Positions 31,060 to 45,278 are shown, counted from the stretch's first letter. The stretch: 64,000 bases of DNA from Adiantum capillus-veneris (GCA_014529385.2 CM043942.1:21996991-22060990); one strand, 5' to 3'. Notes: generated by a model not told the origin, from the sequence alone. Translations and numbers: made by a program.

Positions 31060-32985
31060 ACACTCTCTCTTCATTGATTCCCGTACTTCCAATGTTTGCA
31101 TTGGTTTAACAAAGTAACAATATGCCACTTTTCATGCAGTCCACTGCTTTTGTCCATTGTATTTTTTATTTTATTTTTTTAATTGTGCATAATGAGCATG
31201 CAACTCAATGCATGAGGTGTAGGACATAGATTAAATGGTATCCATCCTTTAAACCCATATACTTTTGATCATATTATGAGTAATCTCCTGAATTTCCCTA
31301 AAAAAATTTAAACTAATAACCGTCCAAAGTGTCAACTAGTACTAGCGAGTGAGACAAAGTCATCATTATTTCCATTGAAGATGTTCTTATATAGGTATAC
31401 ATATGTGTGCATGCGTTTGTGAGATATACCTGGATGAAAATATGCACATGGTAGTCAATGCCTCGCATGTAGGTAGATTTTAATAATGTAGTACTCATCA
31501 ATGAATCTTTACATCATGATATCTATGTTTAATCAGAGCAGGTAGAAAGTTGGAAAGTTGTATTTTAAAGTTAGTTAAACGATTGTTATGAGAATGTGTG
31601 TGCGTAGCTGTTTTTACTTAAATAATAAGACATAAATGAACTTTAGCATTCAAAAGACAACTGAATTTATAGAAAAGACAATGCTTAGTACAAAAACAAC
31701 TCTTTTAGAATTATCTTTGTACATGGCTTATGAGAATGAAACCTCATTCTAGTATACAATGATAGTGACTCATTAAAGAAGTACTTCCCAAGTAGTAGGA
31801 GCAAGTGTAATCATGGATAAACATTTGCTTTAAGCCAAAAAAATTCTAAGAAAAGGTAGAGTCCTCACTTGCATCCATCCAAACAAAACAATAGATATGT
31901 TAGCCTTGGATGTTTTACAAATGTCAATGGACTATATCAATTGTTATCCATGTCCAACTTACAACTTTTTAAACTTAAAACCACTATCCAAAGTGTTCAT
32001 GTATTCTAGTTCTTTGGTTATTTTGTAAAAAAGATTTATAAAAGTACTTATAAGTATGGTTTCTATATATCCCCATTTTTTATTAGATAGATAATAGCTT
32101 ACATATCATTCTCATTAAAAGGTCACCACCCCTTTTGTCGCCATCGCCATCCCCTACTCCTACTTCTGTTGCGACTGGTTTCATTCTTCCCTCTTGCCAT
32201 TGCACGCCACATGCATCCATTCTCCCCTTTGACCATCGCACGCCACCTGCACCTGCACCCCCTACCCGCTAACCTGAAATCTAAAGGATCTTGCAAGATT
32301 CGTATCAATAGGCATTTTTTAAAATCATTAGCGCATATTACTATATTACTAATCGGTCTAAGTTCACTTGATTAGATGGAATCTAACAAGATGCCAATAT
32401 TGCTCCCCCCCCCCCCCCCCCAAAATCGGCGGCCCCCTTTTTTATTGCCACATGACAGAGGAAATCACAATTCGGCTCCTCTTCTCGTCCTCTCTTCGCA
32501 TGGCCGGCAAGGGGGAGAGAGGCGTCACACTACCTCACGACAGAGAGGATCGGATTCTCTCTTCCTCAACCTTCCCCTACATTTTTTTATAGCTGATCTC
32601 TTCCATTCACTCTCTTTATGTGCTTCAGTCACATTCCCTTGATCATGTTCCACCCTCTCCGTCATTTCAGGCCTCTGCTACTGCGAATGTATCACCATCA
32701 CCACCATATTTGTGAGATCACCATATTGATCAAATTCAATGTCAGTGGAGAGTCCCTCACGACGTTGTACATGCTTGAGAATATCCATTCTTCCTCTTCC
32801 TTGCCGGCCGCCTTCTCCTTCACGCCCGCCTGCACCTCCTTCATGTTCAAAGCAAAAATACACACACACACAATTTGGCACATGCGACAGATTTTTTGCC
32901 TCGGGCTCATAGCAATGAGACAAGAGAGAAGAAGAGAATTTTAATGGCGTAGGAAACTATCCCAAGAGACCTTAAAGATCTATCC

Positions 32986-33035
<50 letters not shown>

Positions 33036-34296
33036 CTCATGTGCACGCGCCTACACACCTACAACAATGAGAAAGACGTAGACCAAGACCCAATCTCTTC
33101 ACACGTGTGGAAAGAGGGGTTCTAAATGCTTACTCATATGGACGTGTTGAGTATGAAGGTGTCCTTGACGTTTTCAGAGATGATCTAAAACTCATCTGTA
33201 TGCATAACATCAAGAAGTATGAGGGAGGAATGTTTCTCTACTTGTGATAAATTGGATGCAAATAATGTGGTGAGGAAGTATGGAAAAGGATACCAAAGAT
33301 GTGATTGAAAATTATGATGTCAAATCAAGCGCAAATAGTGATATGGACTCGTGTATGGTTTGTGGGAATATGTACATGATAGATGAGATGATCTACATTG
33401 TTTTCAGCCCTCATATATGTGCTTGTTTTGAATGCAAATGAAGGAGGGGTGCATCAGGGGAGCCAAAGCATGTAAATGGAACAGTTGGAAACGTTCAATG
33501 GCTTGTTGGGGAGGCAATATGCGATGTGTTCTTGTCTTGTAAACTGATGTGCGTCACCCCAAAAGAGTTTTAGATATGATTTCTTATGCTTTACATGCAC
33601 ATAAATCCAACATTTAGCAAGTGTGCAATGTACATGAAAACAATAACAAAAAAGATCTTTTCTCATTTTTTTCCTATCATGAATGAGCTTCCGTTTTTTC
33701 TATCGAGGGGTGGAGATTGCAACACCTCGCACATGAGGCACCATGGTTGAACACTTTTCTGATGCGGCAAGTTCAACTTGCTGGTTGCGAAATTGATGAG
33801 GAAAGCTTGTACCATGGTACAGCATCGTAAGCAACTTGCATTCAAAAATCGGTGCTTTCTCGGTGGATACTCCCATAGTTCTCCTATCACGATAGTATCT
33901 CCTGTGCTAAGGGTGGTAGTCATGGTCAAATAAGGCATACGATTAGCATGTACAGCTAGAAGAGAGCTGGTGCCCCTATGCAGTGAAAACCACACTAATG
34001 AAACGATCGACAATACCATTTGAGCTCAACAGCGAGAATGGTGAGGACCAACTGGAGTTACTCTTGATCATTTGTGACACACTGACTTTTAAAATACCCA
34101 AAAAGAAAGCCACGAGCTGATGAGATCTCCTTCAGGGCCACGCCAGTCAGATAAAATGCTGATATTTAATCTGATGACTACTTGGCCAATACCCAACAGT
34201 TCATTGTGGTAAGCATATTTCACATCGACCTATTAGAGTCCGTCTATCACAAATATCGCCTATTCTGCTGGTGCTAGTGTGTCGTGCGGAATTTAG

Positions 34297-34341
<45 letters not shown>

Positions 34342-34687
34342 CATCACCAATCATACCAACAATCGGATATTTCCAGAGAACATGCAACTTGAAACTGCAG
34401 CTGGCAATTTCAAACCAGCAGCAACAAATCTCATGTTTAGGAAAACAAACTATACAAATCAAGTAATAAAAGTGGGGTTCCTTTGAACCATCCACAAGGC
34501 AACACACAAAACCACTACCTCTTACCACAACACTCCACCAAAACCACCTGAAATTGATTCCCTCAGCTCGAAAAGACTAGCAGCCTTTTACATAGCTTAC
34601 TCAGACTCGACGGAGAGAGTTTAGTAAAAGGGACTTCTCTCAATATGGGTACAACCAAACACAACTCATGGGCAGCTTGTGTTCAAT
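26577..34687. other. Long intergenic stretch without recognised genes
   Basis: No frame here shows a domain or splice pattern I recognise. It holds a run of C (about 28487-28508), a T-run near 29013-29026, (GT)n-(GA)n at 30809-30869, (GA)n at 31023-31058, a C-run at 32405-32421, (GA)n at 32990-33032 and (GA)n at 34299-34335. A 118-codon minus frame at 33663-34019 has no recognisable motif and is not called. Confidence 0.6.
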
Positions 34688-37533
34688 TTACCCCTGTTTG
34701 TGCAGAAGCTCTAAAAGGCTGGTCGCCTTTCGTTTGGCTCTCGCTGTTCCAGAAACTGTAAGCTCCACAAGAGGCCCTTCAGCTCCAAGCTGACAAGCTC
34801 TCACTAGATGACTTGGGTCACTGTTGCTTAACGCAAGAAGGATAGCAGCTGCATTCTCCTTATTGCGTGGTGAGCTATCCTTTATAAGCTCTACCAGAGC
34901 TGGCACAGCACCAGCATTACCAATTGCAGCCCTTCCTTCTTGATGCGTTGCAAGAATTGCTAGGATTGCCAACGCCTCATCCATCATCCCTGCACTCGGG
35001 TCTGTTAGCAGTCTCATTAGTGGGTCGACTGCTCCAGCTCTGACTGCTCTCGGCTTGTTTCCTTGGTATATGGAAAGGTTAAATAATGCTGTTGCAGCAT
35101 CTTTTCTTCCTCTGGAATTACCAGTCCGGAGCAAGTCAACAAGTGCAGGAATAGCTCCTGATGCTCCAATTGTCATCTTGTTTTCATCTATAACAGATAG
35201 ACTGAAAAGGGTGGCAGCAGCATTTTCCCTCGACTCCATACTTCCATGTCTCAATACTTCAACGATCGCAGGAATTGCACTAGCTTGCACTATTGCTCCT
35301 TTATTGCCCTCATGGATTGACAAATTCAGAAGGGCAGTGACTGCATGTTCCTGGGCTCGAGAATCTTGAGTAGAAAGAAGACTCACTAAGTGTGGGATGG
35401 CACCAGCCTCAGCAATGCAAATTCTGTTCTCATTATTTTGTTTGGCAAGTGACCTGAGCTCTCCAGCTGCGGCTCTTTGGAGATCTATTTGTCCACTGCG
35501 GAGATGCTCAATGAGCACATCAACAGCACCTCTATCTTTTGACACCACATCTGTACCACCAGGTTTACCAGCTCCACTTACCCATGCCTTTCTGGGAATT
35601 TCTATCCCATTAGCCTCACACCATTGCTCTATAAGGCTGCGGAGTACATAGTTAGGTGTCAAAACTGTGTGAGCAAGAACTAGCCTTGTTTTGGGACAGG
35701 TTCTATGTCCTTCCAGCCATCTCTCAATGCTGGCTCTCTCATAAGTCTGCAAGACGACAAAGAATAATTAGAACCAGAGAAAACCAACTGTGCTTGATTA
35801 AGACAAGCATAGGCGCACTTGACAAACAAAATCTCTCACAATAAGGGAAAAGAACAACTACTAACTTGTCCAGTTGCAACAATGACCGGATCCTTCATCA
35901 ACTCGAGGGAGATAGGACATCGGAAATCGTTGGGTACGATTGGAGAGCCAGGCTTTTCAACAGAAGCCACTGCAGACAATGAGAGCTTCTCGAGGTCAAC
36001 AGCATCTGCCTCTGTACATTCAAGATCTGTAAGACCTTTCAACCTTCTAAGCAAAACAGACATCTGCTCAAGAGTCTCATCAACTTCTGGACCCCTCTCT
36101 TTGATTAACCGTTGCAAAGCACGGGCCTCAGCCTTCAATTCTGAAATCGTTTTGAGCTGGATTTTGTCAGCCAACCTCTGTAATACAGCTGTGTCAAAAA
36201 TCCGGTCATCTGTCTGTGACATCACCAACATAACATCCACAAAGAGCTCTACATCTTGGCTGTCTGCTCTGCCTTTGGCTCTTTTGATCTGAGCGTGAAC
36301 AAGCTCCACCTACAATAACCATGAGCTCATATATAAGGACAACCGTACAACAGTTTGCATGGACTAGAGAGTTCAATAAAGGCTGCCAGTAAAAAAACAC
36401 ATCGAGATGCTTGCAGATCAGCCGCTAATTACCTGTTCTCGTACTTCATCGGATACATCAAGACAGTCCCAAGGCATACCATCAAAAGCTTTGTCCATAT
36501 CTTCAGTCACTGCATAAAACCTGTTTGCTACGGCTTCACTCTCTAAAACCTATTCAAGCAAACAACATTTCTCATAAATAATAGATACGCTGGACAAGTG
36601 AAGCTAAAAAGTTTCAGAGACAGGTAAGAACATTGATATCCACGGCCAAGAACCATGCTTGTTATGCAAACACATGCACACATTCTCTGGAGTGTTTGAT
36701 GCTCATTCACTAACATATGAAAACTTCCAAGTAACACACAGATACACATCAACTATTGTATAAATAGATGTAACAAAAAATAAACTATCTATACTTATGG
36801 CAAGTTAATAAACAGGTTAGTGTCTCCCTCTATGCGTGGCCATGGCATACTCGCATCCACTGTCAAGATAAGTGCTTGAAATTCAAATGATTGCTGTTTA
36901 CTATGTGTAATCAACCCACAGCCCCACTCTTTCAACAGATATTAGTGCCTGGACTCAAAAAATAACTCCCGCTACGCAATGAAAAGCTAAGCTTTCTGGC
37001 AAGCTGGCGAACTGAACTTCCGGCTCTTACAATGCAAAAATGAGCAACGTTTCGATAAATGCAGGAACAAATTAAAGCATGCCAGACAAGGCTTGATGCC
37101 TACAGACGATCAGTAAAACAGTTACATCAGGTTCGACATCCAACAAAACATGAAACCCCACAAAAGGAAAGGGACAAAAACTTACTTAACAAGGATACTG
37201 CTTCGAAGAGAAAAACAAGAAATGCATTTCCATGATGGTACTCACCAGATAAATCTTGCTCCCATCACGACAAAACTGAAGAAGCTGCTTGGCCGCCTGT
37301 AATGCCTTTTCTAAAAGAGAGAAGGCGGGAAGTGCAGCTTCAGGAATAGATGTATGTGCATCTTTCACTTCCTCAAAGAGCGGCAGCATCAGCTTGACTC
37401 TACGGACAAGGTTCTGGCATTCACGCTTATGAGTTCGTCTGAAGTCAGTTATCAATGTGATTTCATTCACCGTCTTTATTAAGGACCTTAAAACCCGAGC
37501 TCCCTCCCCACCTTCACCGTCCATCTCGGCCAC
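34688..37533 (-). CDS. U-box/ARMADILLO-repeat E3 ubiquitin ligase, PUB13/14/SPL11-like
   Basis: Four exons: 37246-37533, 36433-36549, 35866-36309 and 34688-35746. All introns are GT-AG (donors GTGAG, GTAATT, GTTAGT) and all are in phase 0. The product is 635 residues, close to the about 630-660 of the PUB12-14 group. Residues about 1-230 are the U-box N-terminal domain ([40 protein letters not shown]). The U-box spans about 258-331: [20 protein letters not shown], then [20 protein letters not shown], which crosses an exon border. From about 350 come at least six ARM repeats ([60 protein letters not shown]). The protein would receive ubiquitin from an E2 and pass it to substrates; relatives act in immunity, cell death and flowering. 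No break is seen. The exact orthologue is not decided by this sequence. Confidence 0.95.
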
Positions 37534-38055
37534 TTTGAATGTCAGTAAGTGCTACCCCAAGCCCCTCCTGGCATGCACTTTTTCCAAGACCACTTGATGA
37601 AATGGGAAATGCAAACACGCAGGACCTGGTAACCTTGTAGGAGATGGCCAAGCTCGAGCTGTTTGAGCTTGAAAATTGTCGGAACTAGCTCAGGCGACTT
37701 TGATCTAGAGCAAGGCGAGGAGATGTGAAGGTCCTTGCACAGTTGAAGGAATCACGAGCCCGGATTAAAAGCGGAGGCGCAAGGAAGGAGCACAGTACCT
37801 TGGTGGTCGATCTAGGGTGAGGAAGATGGGAGGGACGGCCGAGCGGATGGCTTTTGCTGTCGAGCTCGAAGCTTTGTCTGTGTACTTGGCGGAGTAAAAA
37901 TGAGAGTCGAGATCAAAAAGGTTACCTTGATGGCAATGGCTAATAAGCGCAGCAGAAGGCTGTGACCGAGCCTCGAGGACGAAACCTTGCAGAGGGCAGG
38001 CAGGGAGACACGATGCGTTGTCTGTGTGTACTAGTTCGAAACGGCTATGGATGCG

Positions 38056-38093
<38 letters not shown>

Positions 38094-38160
38094 GAAGAAG
38101 AGAGAGCGCTTGGCTATGGAGCTAGAGAGAGAAGGGGGCTAGTTTTAGTGGATGTGTCAG
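37534..38160 (-). promoter_or_regulatory. 5' flank of the U-box gene with a GA/CT tract
   Basis: This region upstream of the ATG holds a (GA)n tract at 38058-38090, about 530 bp from the start. On the coding strand it is (CT)n, a common feature of plant 5' UTRs and core promoters. No firm TATA box could be placed. The assignment as promoter is by position. Confidence 0.4.
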
Positions 38161-38667
38161 ACAGCACTGCTTTTAAACTATATCTTTCCTTGTGACCGGC
38201 TTGGCGCCCCCTTGGCTGCACACGGGGACCTATCCAATGGGCCTGCCCCACGTGGAAAGAACCCATATTCCTCTTGTTTCTTTTATATAGGTTCAAGGAC
38301 CTTTATAACGTGTGTGTGTGTGTGTGTGTCACTGTGGAGAAATGCGGGTCACCTTATATATAAGATGTCATATGTGTGCGTGTCGTGTGAGTGTACCTAT
38401 GCGCTTTTGTAACTTTTGTAGGTTGGACCTCACCATGGGCATGAAATCATGTGGTAAACACCTTGCAACGGAGTGTTGACGGTGTGAGCTTTTGTACTTG
38501 TGTGTGTGTGTGTGTGTGCGCGCGCGTGCGCACTATCTTGCCAATGGCTCAAGAGTTAAGGCGACGGTGCGGATGCACAAACGAACACGATGAGCCCACA
38601 ATCGTTCAAGTTCACTTGAGTTCGATTCTTATTGATAGACAAAGAGCTATTCATCACGTCATAAAGA

Positions 38668-38876
38668 CCTTGTCTGTGGCTATGTTTGTGTGCACGGGGG
38701 CCTAAGATGCTAACTTGTCCATGTTTGTCTTTGCAGTGCTATGTGTGTGCGCCTAACATTGCCTAGCAAAGGCCCTGTATGTGGCTATGTTTGTGTGCAC
38801 GGAGGCCTAAGACGCTAACATTGTCCATGTTTCTCTTTGTGGTGCTATCTGTGCGCGCCTAACATTGCCTAGCAAC
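38668..38876. repeat. Two-copy tandem duplication, period about 105 bp
   Basis: 'ggctatgtttgtgtgcacgg' occurs at 38678 and 38783. Each copy is followed by 'ggcctaag', 'gctaac', 'tgtccatgttt' and 'cgcctaacattgcctagcaa'. Several substitutions separate the copies. Confidence 0.8.
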
Positions 38877-39599
38877 TTAGCAGGCGTGAGAGACTATGTG
38901 TGTGTGCGAACGCGCGAACACATGTGTAGGCTATCTAAGCTTGAAATAGTAGTATAGTACCAACACCTCTGTGAGCTTTTGAGTTAACTTTTGCGTAGGA
39001 TTGGCACTCTTCTAGGAAGTTGTTGGGTTGGCAGGGGTCTTCTTTTTGGGGCACTTTGGAGTCGTTGCAAATTGCACATACCTATCATACGTGCAAAATG
39101 GCACCTTTTGCAAATTCACTCATATGCATTGAGAATCTCATAGAATCGAATTCTTGTCAAAATAACCAAATTAAGCTATCAACGTGATTCCTTTTGGATA
39201 ATGTAATACAATATTTTTATGCAAGGATCACTCAACAACAGGCAGCCCAATCTGTTTTGGCATGCTAAAGCATGCTTAGAAGAGAATAGAGATAGCCGGA
39301 CATACTTTCATGGAATGCTCACATATCCCCTGTATCGCTAGGCCTAGAAATGAAAGATTTCAATCATAATCACATTGAAATTTGATTTCTAAGGTCACAA
39401 TTTGGACAACGCGAGTATGTGGGTACGATATTTTAAAAAAAACTTGTGTAGATGCTTTCCTCTTTTACTCTATTCTCTCAATTTTAGTCGGGGACTCAAC
39501 TCTGTGTGTGTGTGCGTGCGTGTGTCATAATGTCAATAGGTCAAGCCCTTTGTGTGTGCGTGAGGCTGGGCCAAGGGAAGAGGCAAGAGAGCCAAAGGG

Positions 39600-39639
<40 letters not shown>

Positions 39640-41152
39640 TTCCCCCCCCCCCCAACGCCCCATATCTCCCTCGATAAGCTGTTTTTTTCAAATGTTAGGG
39701 GAAGGCCTTGGGAAGTGCAAAAGATTCAGTCGAGGGTTGTTGTAGGAGAGGGTGCAGAAAATGATTATTAGTCGGGGGTTGTTAAAGAAAGTTGTTGTGA
39801 GGGGAGGGGTCCTATAAGAGAGAAGGGTGGGGTGATGTGGGGACGAGGCGCGTGGGGAGTGGGGTACTATCTAAGCGAATCTTACTACTCAATGATTGTT
39901 TTAAAGTGTAGCAAGTATATAAACTAGCTATATAGAAATTATAAATCACGCCAAATAGCTTTGTTTTTCATAATCCCCGCTTGTTCGTGTAAAAAACGAA
40001 TAGCTTCGTTTTTTCATCATCCCTGCTTGTCTAAATAGTTTGCCCTTAAATATCGAGGTTGAAAATGGTTTTCTATGAGTGAGTTTGTGTGTCCCTATAA
40101 TATTCAATGGGCTATGTGAGTTGCTCTCTTTTGGCCTAACCCAAGGGGGTAATGCCTTAATGATGCCTTCACTTTTTGCTAACAAAAATGGGAAGGTAAT
40201 TTTAAAAAAATTGAACAGTTTTTCGATTGGTTGGTAGAAATAAAAGGCACTCATTACAAACACAAGTAAATCTATTCACATCCCATTAACTAAATGTGTA
40301 ACCAAATATGGCTATAACATTGATTGTAGCGTAATTAAAGTAACAATAGTGAGCATTTCCTTCAGAGAATTCTTAAAGAGCATAAGGAGAGTACTTGATT
40401 AAAGGTAGCAAAATGAACATTATACCTAGTTAGCTTGGCATGAACAATACTTGTAAAAGAGAGAGAGAATTAGAGAAATTGACAACATTTAAAGACCGAA
40501 TTTACTTGGAGCCAGTCCCCCCTCCAAAAGGCTTTTGTATTATACATTCTCCCTTGAAGAGAGACTTGGTACAATACATACTCTGTGTTCCTTGAGACCT
40601 TGTTGATGCCATGAAGATGGTAAGCTTCATGCACCAATATTATGCATGTAACTAACTTGCAAAAGCATTAACTTGTCCCCGGCCTCAATCCCAAGACTTC
40701 AAAACACCTTCAAAGGTGGAGAGAGCTAGCAGGAAGTGAGGGAAGGGAAGAGGAAGAAGAAGTAGCGTACGAAAAAGAAGTACTTTCCTCACCATAGATT
40801 ACTCTTGGAGCTTAGCCTAGCATAGTAATATAGGTGGTAGAGAGGATGAGCATGCCATTGAAGCTTGGCTCTTGGTTGGATTTGTATTTTATAGCCAGGA
40901 GGTGTTGGTGTAGGCTCTCTACTTCTCTACCTTGGAGAAGGAGATGGAGTTCTTGCTGAACACAATGAGAGAATGCGTGAGTGTGATAATGAGCCAAAAT
41001 GAGAGCCCTAGCCTTGCCTAGGTCGACCCCTCTCTCTCTCTCTCTTTACTCTAGCTTGATCCCTATTGTCCCTTGCCAAGCTTGGCCAATCACAAACTAT
41101 GGTCATTTCAAGTAGTAGGGTAGCATTTGGACAAGTGTCCTTCTTTCCCCCT

Positions 41153-41197
<45 letters not shown>

Positions 41198-41333
41198 ATT
41201 ATTTACATGCATCTAAATTCTCATTGGACCTCCTAAAAGGCCATCCAATAGGATTCAGGCACACCATGAGGGCAACATGGGTAGGGGCTTTACATGTGTC
41301 CATATTGCCTCGTGAGTCTTGGGCTTGCCTTGA

Positions 41334-41389
<56 letters not shown>

Positions 41390-42734
41390 ATAATTGGAAA
41401 CAAGAGTCGCCAGGATTGGCAAGAAGCACTTAAAGCTCGATAGCAAGGCTATATTGGCAAGCCTATAGGTGTTGAGGATTGCAAGACGGCGGCATGAATG
41501 ACCATTACATTGCAAGACAAATTGGATTAACAAGAAGTGCAAGGCATTTTGGCACCGATTCAAATAACACCATGCTCATCAAGTTCATGCAAAAGCTATG
41601 ACAAGTAAAGGGCATCTCACAAAAGCATGCAAGGCATGCTTAAATTGAACCAAGCTAGTATCAAAAGGCAAGTCGAGGCGAGTACTTCAGAAGGTAAGCA
41701 GTAGCTTTCTTTTTGTTTGATAAATTTTGTTGCATACCAATATGTGGTACAATTTGACAAGGTCTATAATCTTTGAATGCTTGACAAGGTCAACTTTGTT
41801 TTGCTATGACATTGTAAATTGGCAAGAGTATCTGTTAGCTATGAGCACCAGACCTCCATGCATAATTATGTGAAGCAAGGCTTCCCTTTTGGCATTTCAT
41901 CGTGGTTTCCAAAGTTAGGAATCTGCCATTAGCATAAAACTTGGGGAAACTTGTAAGATGTCTACAGATTTTTACAGCACACGAGGACGTATATGATACG
42001 TACGTTAACTCACTCAAGCAGTACATACGGCTATGAGCCAGATTCGAGCGAATTACCAAAAACTTGGCCACAAGTGGGCAACAAGGTTAGTAACTTTCAA
42101 GTTGTGCTTGTTTATTCTCAACTGTGCAAACCAAAGTGCTTTGCCAGATTTCATGTGAAGTAAGGCTTCTCTTATGTGCCAAGGTATTATCGATTGACTT
42201 CAGATCAACAATAATGGCACGTATCTTTGGCACTACGTGGATATAAGCTCACAGTTTATGCAACATTGCACTCTGAGGTATCCATGCCAGTGTAATTGTG
42301 CAAGGCACGTATACGAGAGGCTCACATGGTTGAGATTGTCATTGAAGCCATTGGCTTATCATTCTATTTTTTGATATGTATGCATGGTGTGCTAGTATGA
42401 TGGATGTACAACACCCCATCATTGTATATGTTTCTGCTAGAGCACTAGCTACTCTGTCAAGGAAGATCTCAATTATGGATGTTTTAAAATATTTTCTTTT
42501 TAATGTTTATTCACATGCAAAGTGCCATACTTAAGTCACTCTGGTACAGTCATGACCATGTACATATACACTAGGTGGGTCCAGATGTGAATTATGATAC
42601 CTTTCTCTATGAGAGTGTGGTACAAGTGCACTGTTGTACACTTATACGATAAGCTACCACACAGCCATTGTTTGCACAGAGGCATATGCAGGGGGCATTC
42701 AATACAGTAGAATACGGGATTTTCCTTAGCCCAG

Positions 42735-42795
<61 letters not shown>

Positions 42796-43172
42796 TTCTA
42801 ATTCTTTATTAGAAAGGTGAAATTAGGCATGATTTTACTAAAATATTTATATGTTGATATGGTAACATGAAGGGCTAAGAGCCATCCATTCTTTAAGGGC
42901 TAAGAGTCCCCTATTTTGGAACGCCTAAGAGCCATCTATTTGTAATCCATCAGTGATTGCTTTGAAAATCGAACAATTATATCCAATTGAGTACCCATCG
43001 ATTTTAATAGACAAGCAAGATTCTTGCCGTTACTAATTTTTTGGCTGTTATTTTAGCACTACACACTTTGAGTGTGAAGATCAAGTTGAGTTTTTGAACA
43101 TTGAAACAAGGGCTTATCTCTACCAAGGTGTATACATGAAGCCAACATTTTTGACACCACGGCTATTCACAA

Positions 43173-43200
43173 AGACCCAAAATTATGGATTTTTGGGTCT
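43173..43200. repeat. Perfect 10-bp inverted repeat (hairpin)
   Basis: agacccaaaa at 43173-43182 and ttttgggtct at 43191-43200 are exact reverse complements around an 8-base loop. No gene lies nearby, so no terminator role is claimed. Confidence 0.7.
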
Positions 43201-44256
43201 AGAAAAGATCCAATTGTGAATACGATTCCAACTTGAGTGGATCTCCTATTTCATCTACAACACTAAGAGTATCTATACGAGTATAATTTTGAAGTAACAC
43301 CCAACTCGTGATTACCAAATCACTTATAAAGTGATGATGGTGAATTTTTGGAACCTTCACTCTTGCACTTTCAAGGAAAGAAACCCACAAGTTGCCAAGG
43401 GGTACTGGACAATTTCAACTTTCAAAGTTGACTCTTTATTACTATTGGCTGCTAGTTGAGTAGTTTCCCTGTAAAGTCTAACCAAGGGGTTTGATAATGT
43501 AGAGATTAACCAAGGGGTTTGGATTGCAAAGGCAACACCAGGGTTACATGTGTAATACTACTTGAATTTCACTGATTTTCAAATAGTGTTCCTAGGCCTT
43601 TGCAGGCGGGAACTTTGGGGCAATTTCCTTTGACTACAGGTAAGTGAACACTATGTTCAATCTCCAGGTACGCATATGATTTGGTTTATTTCCTTTTTTG
43701 CATATGCTTTGCTTGACTTTTTTCAAGTTGGATGAATAAGCTTGAATGCTTCATCCATTTCTTCTCTTCAGAGAGATGCCAAGGTCATGTAAGAGCCAAG
43801 AAATTTGGGTTGTAGTGTCCAAAATAATTTTTTGCATTACGCAGTTATGGACCCACTTGTAGGGTTTAATTTGGCACATGTTGTCACATGGGATACAACA
43901 TGGTCTAGGAACTCAAGGAGTTCGGTTTAGCCAGTGTGGAGCATGGATAATGAGGGTCCCTCTCATGCATGTCGCATGCATGTTTATAGTTACTTCCACA
44001 CCCAAGTACATCTCGTACTTGAAGGATGTTCTTTTTTCATACATCCTTACCTGAGACATATTCCACATGTGGAGGATATGAGTCTCTGGGTCTGACACTG
44101 GAATGCTTCTTCAATTATGTGCCGCGACGATGTCCCTAGGTGCTGATCGAATCTGTTTTCTAGACTATTTTTAACACGTCATATCAAGAACAATTTTAGT
44201 GGCAAAAAATTGTTGGATACTGAGTACGACTTGTTAAGGCTACAAGTGTGCTAAAC

Positions 44257-44353
44257 AACATTAACGAATGGTTGTTTGAACAATTTTTTGAACATTAACG
44301 GATGGTTGTTTGAACAATTTTTTGAACATTAACGGATGGTTGTTTGAACAATT
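44257..44353. repeat. Three-copy 34-bp minisatellite
   Basis: The unit starts aacattaacggatggttg and ends caattttttg. The first copy has one substitution (gaatgg for ggatgg) and the third ends early. Confidence 0.85.
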
Positions 44354-45278
44354 GAACCATACTATAAGGTAAACATCAATCATTTCTAGGTACAAACAAT
44401 GAAACCTTTTCAATAACAACTCATAGCCTTGCTATATGCAACAGAAAGTATTTAGTTTCTTTCATAACTATTTACACTACTCTTTAATGTGTGCTAGGAT
44501 CATCACATTCGCCGTATTGGCAAGTAAGATAATGGATATGGAGGTTCGGAATTTTTTGTGCTAAATGCATGCACACTAGGTGTTATGGGCCCTAGTGTTT
44601 AGCAAAGGCTGGTTTGGAGCGCCATGCATATTCATCACAGTAGTTGATTATGAAGCATTTTGCACTCTATGTGCAGTATCTCTATGAGATTGTCTGTAAA
44701 TCGTGGAGAAACATGCCTCAATACTGTCAGTATCCAAAGAGGATAGGCAGATTACAAAGTGTAATCTTTTGCTAAAGGATATGCGAAGTGAGTACATTAG
44801 CACCAAACAATTTTAATTAGAAAGCATTTTTTGCGACTAGGTTTAGTCTCTTCATATATAATTCAGGTTCTCAACCTTGAGCAATGGTTATGGTGGGGTT
44901 GCTTACTCGTACAAGAAGATGACAAGTCAAGGATTTAAACTTGGCTGATGAGTTACGTCAGCAAGTTACTTTCATGGAAAGTGAAAAGAGGTACTCTCTT
45001 GGGTACATCTTTGTTGTGATCACTCGTTTAGCATGCTTGTGTGCGTTCTGAATGGAGTATAGACACTAGGTTGGATAGGAGCCAGTAACACAAGATGGTT
45101 GCAAATGGACAACAATGTGAAAAATCAAGATGTTACTCTTGGTTTCATTGAACCTCCTACTAAAGCGTGTTCTGGTCAAGCGAACAGCTGAATCCATGAC
45201 GGATTCCACTATGGAAAACATTAACATATCACCCCTCTTGTTTTCGAGGAAAAAAAGGCTTCTCCAAGGGGGGAGTAA

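Larger units (their letters stand above)
38290..45278. other. Intergenic stretch with microsatellites, no recognised genes
   Basis: (GT)n lies at about 38309-38328, 38499-38518 and 41337-41387; (CT)n at 39608-39636 and 42738-42793; (GA)n at 41154-41192. Small tandem and inverted repeats are listed separately. No frame shows a recognisable domain. Confidence 0.6.

Noticed and set aside
32169-32375. Repeated 'catcgcacgccacctgcacc' as a gene or array
   Set aside because: Only two loose copies; too short and irregular for a defined repeat or CRISPR, and this is plant DNA.
33663-34019. 118-codon minus frame
   Set aside because: No recognisable domain, no supporting neighbours; length is within chance for this composition.
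35055-36292. Plus-strand frames over the U-box gene (104, 84 and 157 codons)
   Set aside because: They are antisense shadows of exons 3 and 4, which have U-box and ARM motifs and correct splice sites on the minus strand.
43173-43200. Hairpin as an intrinsic terminator
   Set aside because: Such terminators belong to bacteria, and no gene ends here.
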